From Acetobacteraceae bacterium (GTDB taxonomy: Bacteria; Pseudomonadota; Alphaproteobacteria; Acetobacterales; Acetobacteraceae): a stretch of DNA of 5,353 bases. Positions 1 through 5,233 of the stretch are shown one piece after another. Under the pieces are notes generated by a model. The model searched no databases. It saw nothing but the letters and a program-made list of their open reading frames with translations, and was not told where the DNA came from. Made by a program: the position numbers and the translations under genes. Position 1 is the stretch's first letter. Each line of letters starts with the position of its first letter. The DNA lies in assembly GCA_030039695.1 (NCBI GenBank), contig JASHVB010000872.1, positions 1 through 5,353 on the forward strand. The letters are read 5' to 3'.

Positions 1-1
1 G

Positions 2-400
2 CAGAGCACCACGCCTGGCGGTATGCCGCCACCGCCGGGCATGAGTTTGGCGCAATCCGCTGCAATGCGGTTCCCGCAGCCGGTCCGCGTCGGCGATCTC
101 ATTGGCAGGGAGGTCCTCCGCCCGGTCGAGAGCCAGGATATTCTCGGCCGCGTTCGCCGTGTTGTCCGCGGTCGCGATGGTCAGATGTTGGTCGTGGTGG
201 ACTTCGGTGGCTTTCTCGGCTTCGGCGCCCGGCCGATCGCTGTCCCGGTCGATGCCATGGTGCTGCTCGGCCAGGACATGGAAGTCGTCGCCTACACGCC
301 GGCGCAGCTCAGGCAATTCCCCACGTTCTCACCCTCCGGCACGGCCGAGGTCGCAAACGATACGATCATCAAAGTCGGCCTCGCCAAACCCTCGCACTGA
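2..400 (+). CDS. PRC-barrel domain protein, 5' end cut by the window edge
   Basis: The reading frame is open to the left edge, so the true start may lie upstream. The first in-window ATG is at 23, followed by a proline-rich stretch (MPPPPGM) typical of a linker rather than an N-terminus. Counting from ATG 23, residues 20-90 read as a PRC-barrel: VRVGDLIGREVL opens the fold, then ILGRVRRVVRGRDG, the glycine-rich turn FGGFLGFGARPIAVP, and VDAMVLLGQDMEVVAYTP. A short C-terminal tail ends in IKVGLAKPSH before the TGA stop. PRC-barrels are small beta-barrel domains found in photosynthetic reaction centre H subunits, RimM and many stand-alone proteins, often exported in alphaproteobacteria. The cellular role here is unknown. 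A missing N-terminal signal peptide is possible but not visible. The gene is separated from the next by about 180 bases and is probably not part of the following cassette. Confidence 0.85.
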   Translation, partial: QSTTPGGMPPPPGMSLAQSAAMRFPQPVRVGDLIGREVLRPVESQDILGRVRRVVRGRDGQMLVVVDFGGFLGFGARPIAVPVDAMVLLGQDMEVVAYTPAQLRQFPTFSPSGTAEVANDTIIKVGLAKPSH

Positions 401-469
401 TAGCTTCTGCTACCACGTCGGTCTCGCTGTCATTGAACCGTCGCTCCTGAATGAGCGGAGGCCCGTAAC

Positions 470-492
470 TTTTTCGGGTGCCCGCCGAAAAA
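470..492. terminator. Inverted repeat, possible weak bidirectional terminator
   Basis: TTTTTCGG (470-477) pairs perfectly with CCGAAAAA (485-492) across a 7-base loop. The T-rich and A-rich arms would leave a U-tract after the hairpin in minus-strand transcripts and an A-tract followed by no U-run in plus-strand transcripts. Only three G/C pairs support the stem. An inner CGGG-TG-CCCG palindrome (475-484) competes with it. It could end transcription of the PRC-barrel gene or be a regulatory site; the evidence is structural only. Confidence 0.3.
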
Positions 493-565
493 CACTTCGC
501 TCCATTGCCTTGCACCATTGCCTCACTGACGCCAAGGCCAGGGTCGACATTTCTGAGCCGCGAAC

Positions 566-572
566 GGAAGGA
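566..572 (+). promoter_or_regulatory. Ribosome binding site for the DUF2064 gene
   Basis: GGAAGGA lies 6 bases before GTG 579 and 9 bases before ATG 582. Both codons are in frame and adjacent. The site fixes the start here and argues against using the much longer open frame that continues upstream to about base 102. Confidence 0.65.
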
Positions 573-581
573 CACGACGTG

Positions 582-1364
582 ATGTCTTCGATGAACGGCC
601 AAGAACACGAGGCGGACCGCCTGCAACGCGCAGCCAACCGGCGTTGCGCCATCGGCGTCATGGCGAAAGTCCCGCGCCCCGGTTACTCCAAGACGCGGCT
701 TTGCCCGCCCCTCCGACCGGAAGAGGCGGCAGCGCTAAGCGCGGCCTTCTTGCGCGACACGACAAGAAACATCGCTCGGGCCGCACGATCGGCGCCAATC
801 GTCGGTTATGCCGCTTATGCCCCGTCCGGAGCCGAGGCGGCCCTCCTGCCTCATCTAACGCAAGGGATTGTGTGCGTTCTGTCCGACGGCGCCCAGCCAG
901 CCCCCAAAGGAGTGGAGGGGTTCGGCCGCTGCCTCCTCCATGCACTCCAGCAAATGTTCGCGGCAGGCCATGCCGCTGCATGCGTGCTGAGCGCCGATAC
1001 TCCAACGCTCCCGACTGAGTTCCTCATCACCGCAGCCACCGCCCTCCTCCTCGGTGATGAACGGCGTGTGGTGCTGGGAGCTTGCGAGGATGGCGGCTAC
1101 TACCTCCTTGGAATGCGCCTCCCCCTTGCGCGGCTGTTCGCAGACATCGCCTGGAGCACCAGCTCCGTGGCTGCAACCACACGCACGCGGATCGCGGAGC
1201 TCGATCTTGATCTCGTGGAAATGCCGCCTTGGTACGATATCGACGACGCCGCGGCATTGGAACGGTTGGTAGGAGACACCGACGGCTACGACGCGCTATG
1301 GACCCGTCGCGCTGTCCGGACGCTTGGGCTTGATGCCCTCACCTGTTCGCCCTGCACCACATGA
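582..1364 (+). CDS. DUF2064 / TIGR04282-type GT-A glycosyltransferase-like protein
   Basis: This 260-residue protein belongs to the DUF2064 (TIGR04282, CofC/GT-A-like) family, which is thought to transfer sugars or nucleotidyl groups. It often sits beside family 2 glycosyltransferases. Visible landmarks are the N-terminal nucleotide-binding signature MAKVPRPGYSKTRL (residues 27-40), the acidic SADTPTLPT segment (137-145) in the place of the usual SD.PTLP motif, EDGGYYLLG (169-177), DIAWST (188-193) and PPWYDIDDAAAL (215-226). Length is near the family norm, with a charged N-terminal extension of about 22 residues. The motif between strands reads APKGVEGFGRCLLHAL (107-122), not the PQ..GDLG..L form I associate with the commonest subgroup, so it is a subfamily variant. 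The start is ATG 582, with GTG 579 the alternative. The stop overlaps the next ATG (ATGA, 1361-1364), which implies translational coupling. No frame damage is seen. It is probably cytoplasmic; its sugar substrate cannot be told from sequence. Confidence 0.88.
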   Translation: MSSMNGQEHEADRLQRAANRRCAIGVMAKVPRPGYSKTRLCPPLRPEEAAALSAAFLRDTTRNIARAARSAPIVGYAAYAPSGAEAALLPHLTQGIVCVLSDGAQPAPKGVEGFGRCLLHALQQMFAAGHAAACVLSADTPTLPTEFLITAATALLLGDERRVVLGACEDGGYYLLGMRLPLARLFADIAWSTSSVAATTRTRIAELDLDLVEMPPWYDIDDAAALERLVGDTDGYDALWTRRAVRTLGLDALTCSPCTT

Positions 1365-2148
1365 CAGCAAGACCTCCTCTCTGTGGGCTGGCCTGGCTCG
1401 GAGCGGCGTTTCTGGCGTTGACCGTGTTCGGTCTGCTTGGCCTGACCCGGTTGCTACGGGCCCGATACAAGGGCGCTTGGGCCGGTGCCACGCTCACCGG
1501 TGCGGTCCTCACCAAGCTCTTCGCCTTGGTGGCGGCGCCGGCCTTCCGCCGTGGCGGGCGGTTCTCGCGCCCGACGCCCGCGGGCCTCGTCGTCATTGGC
1601 GGCGGCTATGTGGACCACCCGCGTGCCGGGCGGCACGTGCTCGGCTTACTACCCTCGTACGGGCAACAGGAGGGGACCGATGCCGGCCTGGGGATCTGGC
1701 TACCAACCGGACCCGCTCAGTTGGTGCTGCTTCCCCCGGGCCGTCCCGGAGGTCTACGCCGCCCGCGTTGCACTGAGCTTTCTCGGTCTCGCCGTCGCGT
1801 TTCTTCGCCAGCGCGCGCTTGAGAACGATGTCCGGGTCCTTAGCCGCGGCACCGGCCTGCTGGCGGCTGCCGCCATGGCCGCTGCCAGCCCCCCACCACC
1901 TCTGGTATTTCGCCTGGCTGGCGCTGCTCGCCGCTGCAGCGTCGTTCCATGCCCGGCTCTGGCTCGCGACCGCAGCGCTTCTGTTGATCGTGCAGCCTGT
2001 CCCGGGTGACCGCTTCTTCTGGCCCTCGCTCGTCTACGTCCCGGCCATCCTGCTGCTGCTGCTGGCTGATCTGCGCTTTCGGCTTGTGATCGAGCACAGC
2101 CGCGGCCCGAAACGGGAGATACATCATGTCCGCTGCAACTGCCCTTAA
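1361..2148 (+). pseudogene. Broken DUF2029/GT87-like membrane glycosyltransferase
   Basis: Coding signal for a polytopic membrane glycosyltransferase (DUF2029, GT87/mannosyltransferase-like, lipid-linked sugar donor) runs through three frames. Frame one, from ATG 1361, gives GLAWLGAAFLALTVFGLLGL, then GAVLTKLFALVAAPA (a hallmark of the family) and RAGRHVLGLLPSYGQQEG...GLGIWLP. It then loses sense. A second frame resumes near 1733 with RAVPEVYAARVALSFLGLAVAFLRQ and runs to LLAAAAMAAASP. A third resumes near 1890 with HHLWYFAWLALLAAAASFHARLW and FFWPSLVYVPAILLLLLADL, stopping at 2148. SPHHLWYFAWLA matches the conserved SPHY.WYF-type block of the family. Each shift is repaired by removing one C from a C-run (1733-1737 and 1889-1894). 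Even repaired, the protein is about 260 residues against roughly 400 in relatives. The region between the first membrane segment and the LTKLF block, including the expected catalytic acidic loop, is missing. The 3' end overlaps the radical SAM gene by 23 bases. It is unlikely to be functional unless the shifts are sequencing errors. Confidence 0.75.
2114..2118 (+). promoter_or_regulatory. Ribosome binding site for the radical SAM gene
   Basis: GGGAG lies 7 bases before ATG 2126, good spacing for translation. It sits inside the 3' end of the broken glycosyltransferase frame, so the radical SAM gene can be translated independently even though the upstream member is disrupted. Confidence 0.6.
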
Positions 2149-3178
2149 GGACCCGCGCCGCTACTTCGAGGAGATCGGTACCGATCGCTCTGCCGTCGCA
2201 AAGCAGCCGCCGGTCTGCCTCTATCTCGAGGTCACCAACCGCTGCAACCTGCTCTGCGAGACCTGCCCACGCACCTTCGAAGCGCTCGAGCCCCCCGCTG
2301 ACATGACCTGGGAGCTGTTCACGACGATCGTCGATCAGGTCCCGGACATCGCGCGCGTGGTGATGCACGGCGTGGGCGAGCCCATGCTCGTGAAGAACCT
2401 GCCGGACATGATCCACTACCTCAAGAGGCGCGGCACGTATGTCCTGTTCAATACCAACGGGACGCTCATGCAACCCAAGCGGTTCGCGGCGCTCATCGAC
2501 ACCGGGCTCGACGAGCTTCGTGTCTCGCTCGATGCGGCGGACCGCGAATCCTACGCCAAGATCCGCGGCAAGGACTTCTTCAACCGCATCGTACGGGACG
2601 TCGGTAAGTTCATCGCGTATCAGCAGCAGGTGGGCGCGACTACGCCCCGCGTCTCGCTCTGGCTCACCGGTCTCAAGGAGACGGTCAAGCAGCTGCCGGA
2701 TTTCGTGCGGTTGGCCGCCCAAATGGGCATCACCGAGGTGCACTTACAGCGCCTCGTGTTCGACGAGGTCGGCTACGGCAAGGCGACGGCGGCGAATTCG
2801 CTGTTCGAAAGCACCCAGGATTCGGAGCGGCGGGCGATCGCGGCAGCAAAGGACGTCGCCCGCCCGCTCGGGGTAACACTTGATGCCTCCGGCGCAACCG
2901 AACCAGGGCTTAGCCTCAAGCGACAGGATGATCGGGCCTGGGCCGCCTGCCGACGCCCTTGGTCGCTGATGTATTTCACCGCCCACGGACGTGCTCTGCC
3001 CTGCTGCATCGCGCCGTTCTCGGTTCGCGGTTACAGCAACTACACGCTCGGTGACGCCACCCAACACGAGCTGCGGGAAATCTGGAATAGTGCAGCCTAT
3101 CGGGACTTCCGCACCGCTCTCCTGTCCGATGCGCCGCCGGCGCCCTGCCAGAACTGCGGGATGCGATGGAGCCTCTGA
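2126..3178 (+). CDS. Radical SAM/SPASM domain protein
   Basis: A 350-residue radical SAM enzyme with a C-terminal SPASM-like region. The iron-sulfur motif that binds S-adenosylmethionine is CNLLCETC (C40, C44, C47), preceded by the first barrel strand CLYLEVTNR. HGVGEPML (81-88) is the GGEP-type motif contacting SAM. LFNTNGTL (107-114) and LDELRVSLDAADRESYAKIRG (about 128-148) are further barrel strands typical of the MoaA/PqqE/AnSME-like group. The C-terminal part has C275, a CC pair at 293-294 (ALPCCIAPF) and CQNC (341-344), enough ligands for at least one auxiliary 4Fe-4S cluster, in a shortened SPASM arrangement. SPASM proteins commonly modify peptides or carbohydrate-related substrates; the substrate here is unknown. 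The context of sugar-transfer genes suggests a role in glycan or glycolipid tailoring, or in modifying an acceptor. The frame is clean throughout, unlike both flanking cassette members. It is probably cytoplasmic. Confidence 0.9.
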   Translation: MSAATALKDPRRYFEEIGTDRSAVAKQPPVCLYLEVTNRCNLLCETCPRTFEALEPPADMTWELFTTIVDQVPDIARVVMHGVGEPMLVKNLPDMIHYLKRRGTYVLFNTNGTLMQPKRFAALIDTGLDELRVSLDAADRESYAKIRGKDFFNRIVRDVGKFIAYQQQVGATTPRVSLWLTGLKETVKQLPDFVRLAAQMGITEVHLQRLVFDEVGYGKATAANSLFESTQDSERRAIAAAKDVARPLGVTLDASGATEPGLSLKRQDDRAWAACRRPWSLMYFTAHGRALPCCIAPFSVRGYSNYTLGDATQHELREIWNSAAYRDFRTALLSDAPPAPCQNCGMRWSL

Positions 3179-3303
3179 TCCTCTCCATTGCGACCTTCAA
3201 TGAGACGACAGCAATCGCTGCTGTTATCCGAGATACTCCGGTCGCCCCTCGCCGCGAGATCATCGTCGCCAACAGCGGCAGCACCTCATTTCCGAAATGG
3301 TAA
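3166..3303 (+). pseudogene. Truncated family 2 glycosyltransferase (N-terminal stub)
   Basis: ATG 3166 overlaps the radical SAM 3' end by 13 bases and opens a 45-codon frame ending at TAA 3301-3303. Its translation is the start of a GT2 (dolichol-phosphate mannosyltransferase-like) enzyme: MEPLILSIATFNE corresponds to the family pattern ..SIVIPTFNE, AIAAVIRDTP is the following helix, and REIIVANSGST corresponds to the nucleotide-sugar-binding strand EIIVVDSGSTDGT. Two residues seem to be missing between SI and TFNE, and the binding-site aspartate before SGST is an asparagine. Homology ends at SGST (about 3285). The remaining roughly 180 or more residues of a GT2 domain are absent, and the potassium-channel gene starts 92 bases after the stop. 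The sequence is too short to catalyse anything. The overlap suggests it was originally co-translated with the radical SAM gene. Confidence 0.78.
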
Positions 3304-3395
3304 GGCCCCTACGCTCATGTAGGTCTCAGCCACCACTACAGACCGGTCGGCGACCACTGGATGGTGATGGCCCAATGCGCCTATCTTAGGGGGCC
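3304..3395 (+). other. Short spacer between the GT2 stub and the channel gene
   Basis: No further glycosyltransferase homology could be read in any plus frame after the stub. It contains a small hairpin, CCTAC (3308-3312) with GTAGG (3319-3323), without a T-run, and GGTCG-G-CGACC near 3344-3354. Neither is a convincing terminator. Any promoter for the channel gene should lie here or inside the stub, but I see no clear -35/-10 pair. Confidence 0.35.
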
Positions 3396-4280
3396 ATGTC
3401 GACCCGCAAGCACCGGCGGCAGCCGAAACCGATCGTCATTGGGAAGGGAGAGTATCGTCTGTGGCGACTGGGCGTGCCGCGGTTCGACGTTCGCGACCCG
3501 TACTATTTTGTTCTTAGCCTTTCATGGCCGGCCTTCGTCGTGGTGATGATCACGTGTTGGCTGACAATCAACCTCGTTTTCGCCGCGCTCTATGTTCTCC
3601 GGCCGGGCGACGTGACCAACGCTGCCCCCGGCTCCTTTGGCGATGCGTTCTTCTTCAGTGTCGAGACACTCGCAACCGTCGGCTACGGCGTGATGGCACC
3701 GGCAACTCTGTACGGCCACATCGTCTCGTGTGTGGAGATCGTGAGTGGTACCGCCTTCACTGCGATCGTCACCGGGTTGCTGTTCGTCCGTTTCGCGCGG
3801 CCGAAGGCGAAAATCGTCTACGCTGACGACGCCGTGATCACGATGCGTGACGGGAAGCCTACGTTGATGGTGCGCATGGCAAACCGACGCCCATCACTCA
3901 TGACCGGCGCCACCGCCCGATTGTCCGCGCTGCTTGAAGAACGCACCGCTGCGGGAGGATTTCTGCGTCGCGTTCACGATCTGCGGCTCGAACAATCGTA
4001 TCTGCCAGTCTTCGCCATGCCCTGGACGCTGCTGCATGTCATCGACGCGGACAGTCCGTTGTTCGGGCATACTTCCGAGACGCTCACCGCGACGTGGGCC
4101 CGGGTGTTCGTGACCATCGAGGGACGCGACCACGCGCTGGCGGCTATGGTGCAGGACATTAAGGACTATCCGGCCGCTCGCATCCGCTTTGGCGTGCACT
4201 ACGCGGACTCCGTCTCGTTGGATGGAGCAGGGAGTGTCACCGCCGACCTGACCCGCATCAGCGTGTTGGAACAGGACTGA
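3396..4280 (+). CDS. KirBac-type inward-rectifier potassium channel
   Basis: This 294-residue protein is a bacterial inward-rectifier potassium channel of the inner membrane, a homotetramer in the family. Segments in order: a basic N-terminus (1-30); an amphipathic slide helix, DVRDPYYFVLSLSWP (31-45); TM1 at about 46-68; the pore helix GSFGDAFFFSVETLA (79-93); the selectivity filter TVGYG (94-98); TM2 at about 107-133, ending in LLFVRFARPKAKI; and a C-terminal cytoplasmic immunoglobulin-like Kir domain (about 140-290). That domain includes PTLMVRMANRR, a feature of Kir proteins, and PWTLLHVIDADSPL. Length is normal and no key residue is missing. ATG 3396 is the earliest possible start because an in-frame TAG lies at 3387-3389. 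The purine-rich AGGGGG (3388-3393) is only 2 bases from it, an unusually tight spacing. GTG 3474 would be the next plausible start but would remove most of the N-terminus. The gene stands alone on its strand. It may set membrane potential or potassium flux; the physiological trigger is unknown. Confidence 0.93.
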   Translation: MSTRKHRRQPKPIVIGKGEYRLWRLGVPRFDVRDPYYFVLSLSWPAFVVVMITCWLTINLVFAALYVLRPGDVTNAAPGSFGDAFFFSVETLATVGYGVMAPATLYGHIVSCVEIVSGTAFTAIVTGLLFVRFARPKAKIVYADDAVITMRDGKPTLMVRMANRRPSLMTGATARLSALLEERTAAGGFLRRVHDLRLEQSYLPVFAMPWTLLHVIDADSPLFGHTSETLTATWARVFVTIEGRDHALAAMVQDIKDYPAARIRFGVHYADSVSLDGAGSVTADLTRISVLEQD

Positions 4281-4324
4281 TGCGTTCGTTCAGGCATCTC
4301 AGTTCCTACTCACACTGGCTGAGG

Positions 4325-4740
4325 TCAAACATCTTCGGTCACCCAACCGACAGCAGCCGCACCTTGGCGAACTCGAGCGCTAGAAAAGTCTATCCTCGCC
4401 CTCACTTTCACCGAGAGCACGCGGCGCGACGGATACACCGCGTGAATTGGCAGACGCATCGGCTCGAATTGCGCCAGGACGGTCCGCACCAACCCACGCT
4501 CAATCTCGTGCGAGAACAGCTCAACCGGGAGCACTGCGATGCCAGCGCCACTGAGCACCGCCCCGTGCACGGCGTCGGAATTGGCGGCGCGCAACCGGCC
4601 GCCGACATCCAACTGCCCCGGCCGAGCGACGAACGATGGTCGAAGATTGAGTCGTGTCTGCCGACGGGGGCGCGCGGCAAGCCACGGGTGATTGGCTGCC
4701 GGGTGATCGGCGGAGTCCGGCACGTCTCGAGGAGTGGCTT
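4325..4740 (-). pseudogene. LysR-type regulator remnant (C-terminal substrate-binding part)
   Basis: Read on the minus strand, the distal part is unmistakably the end of a LysR-type transcriptional regulator: VGGRLRAANSDAVHGAVLSG, AGIAVLPVELFSHEIERGLV, and LPIHAVYPSRRVLSVKVRARIDF. These match the family's GRLRANNSEAL, G.GIALLP and HAVYPSRR.L..KVRAFIDF blocks. The preceding part continues in a different frame with TRGLPRAPVGRHDSIFD, which corresponds to the ARHG.P..P.DL..HDCI segment, so a frameshift (a net one-base loss) lies near 4615-4630. The DNA-binding helix-turn-helix domain and the first half of the ligand domain are absent. A further slip in an A-run at 4384-4387 may explain why the end after IDF is atypical; this is weaker. 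It cannot act as a DNA-binding regulator. It is joined directly to the MFS remnant upstream. Confidence 0.7.
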
Positions 4741-5043
4741 TCACTGGCAGCCGACCCTCGATGTGATGCGCGCCGCGACGACGCTGCCTGAAGCAAACAA
4801 CAGCAAACCGACGGCGATTACGGGCTTGCTGTCCGCGCGGTGGGACATGAGACAGTAAGGGATTTGCGGCAGACGCTACGTCAGCCCACAGGCGCCGAGC
4901 AGGATACTGATCATCGGAGGTGTCGCACCGCGTCGGTGCGAAGCGTCGCTTGCGAACACCAGATAGATCATGAACAGGCCGGGCGACCTCGCAGCAAATA
5001 TGGTGGCAAGTACCACCGTGGAGCGGAGTTTGTGCCCGGCCAT
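4741..5043 (-). pseudogene. Bcr/CflA-like MFS drug transporter remnant (N-terminal part)
   Basis: From ATG 5043 on the minus strand, a single frame gives MAGHKLRSTVVLATIFAARS (first membrane segment), IYLVFASDASHRRGATPP, ISILLGACGLT, an in-frame TAG (4876-4878), PQIPYCLMSHRADSKPV, and IAVGLLLFASGSVVAAR. The block YCLMSHRADSKPV lines up without gaps to the MFS motif A pattern YGPLSDR.GRKPV of Bcr/CflA transporters. The departures (G to C, P to L, L to M, D to H, G to D, R to S) are each explicable by a single base change, as in a gene that has lost selection. The next segment, GLLLFASGSVVAA, is the third family helix. Homology ends near 4765, and the frame stops at TGA 4741-4743. About three quarters of a normal transporter of around 400 residues is missing. 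This is a remote, eroded match, so the family call is less certain than for the LysR remnant. Confidence 0.5.
4923..4941. repeat. Perfect 8-bp inverted repeat, 3-base loop
   Basis: TCGCACCG (4923-4930) is followed by CGT and then CGGTGCGA (4934-4941). The GC-rich stem is stable but is not followed by a T-run on either strand. It falls inside the transporter remnant, where the translation (ASHRRGATP) only partly fits the family, so it may be chance, a small insertion or a transcript hairpin. Confidence 0.5.
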
Positions 5044-5148
5044 GTCTTCGCTGCCGCTATCGTCCTGAACACTGTCGCGCCGACCACATCCACGGGGACT
5101 CGCCTTCCGAGTCCGGCATTTGTTCGTTGGAACGCGACATTTTTGGGC
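5044..5148. other. Upstream region of the transporter remnant, no gene seen
   Basis: The minus-strand frame of the remnant stays open through here, but its translation (many Arg, Cys and Ser residues) resembles no transporter N-terminus. The plus strand shows only a shadow frame. No clear ribosome binding site precedes ATG 5043 on the minus strand. The region is best regarded as the old 5' leader. Confidence 0.4.
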
Positions 5149-5180
5149 GATTATCAATAACACTGATTATCAATAACACT
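5149..5180. repeat. Perfect tandem repeat, two 16-bp copies, AT-rich
   Basis: GATTATCAATAACACT occurs at 5149-5164 and again, directly abutting, at 5165-5180. Each copy contains the near-palindrome TTATCAATAA. The patch is strikingly AT-rich for this GC-rich window and lies about 105 bases upstream of the minus-strand transporter start. On the minus strand each copy includes GATAAT, one base from the -10 consensus. Candidates are a double operator or promoter region for the lost transporter/regulator pair, or a simple slippage duplication. The repeat itself is certain; its role is inferred. Confidence 0.75.
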
Positions 5181-5233
5181 ATGACCTTGTCAGACGGGAA
5201 AGCTGGCTTAAGCTACGGCCTGTATCACGACGC

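Larger units (their letters stand above)
401..578. other. Intergenic region with no recognisable gene
   Basis: This spacer lies between the PRC-barrel stop and the DUF2064 start. The frame of the downstream gene stays open through it, but the translation shows no conserved domain and the strong ribosome binding site lies at the far end. The only structure seen is the inverted repeat at 470-492, listed separately. I could not identify a convincing -35/-10 promoter pair. Confidence 0.6.

Noticed and set aside
102..581. Upstream continuation of the DUF2064 frame
   Set aside because: It overlaps the PRC-barrel gene, its translation is serine/arginine-rich with no domain, and a good ribosome binding site places the start at 582.
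1733..1894. Programmed ribosomal frameshifting in the glycosyltransferase
   Set aside because: Two separate +1 events would be needed, no stimulatory structure is evident, and the missing N-terminal half points to decay. Slippage or phase variation is mentioned only as an alternative.
1754..2743. Long minus-strand frame (329 codons)
   Set aside because: It lies opposite the clearly coding radical SAM gene and the GT87 remnant. Its translation is an Arg/Ala/Asp/His-rich antisense pattern common in GC-rich DNA, without recognisable motifs.
3166..3303. A genuine small protein rather than a GT2 remnant
   Set aside because: The translation follows the GT2 N-terminal pattern block by block and ends just after the SGST strand, which fits truncation better than a conserved short gene.
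4280..4858. Plus-strand frame of 192 codons after the channel gene
   Set aside because: It is antisense to the LysR and MFS remnants, which give recognisable family blocks. Its own translation has a low-complexity composition and no domain.
4840..5160. Plus-strand frame of 106 codons
   Set aside because: It is antisense to the transporter remnant, with no recognisable family and no convincing ribosome binding site.
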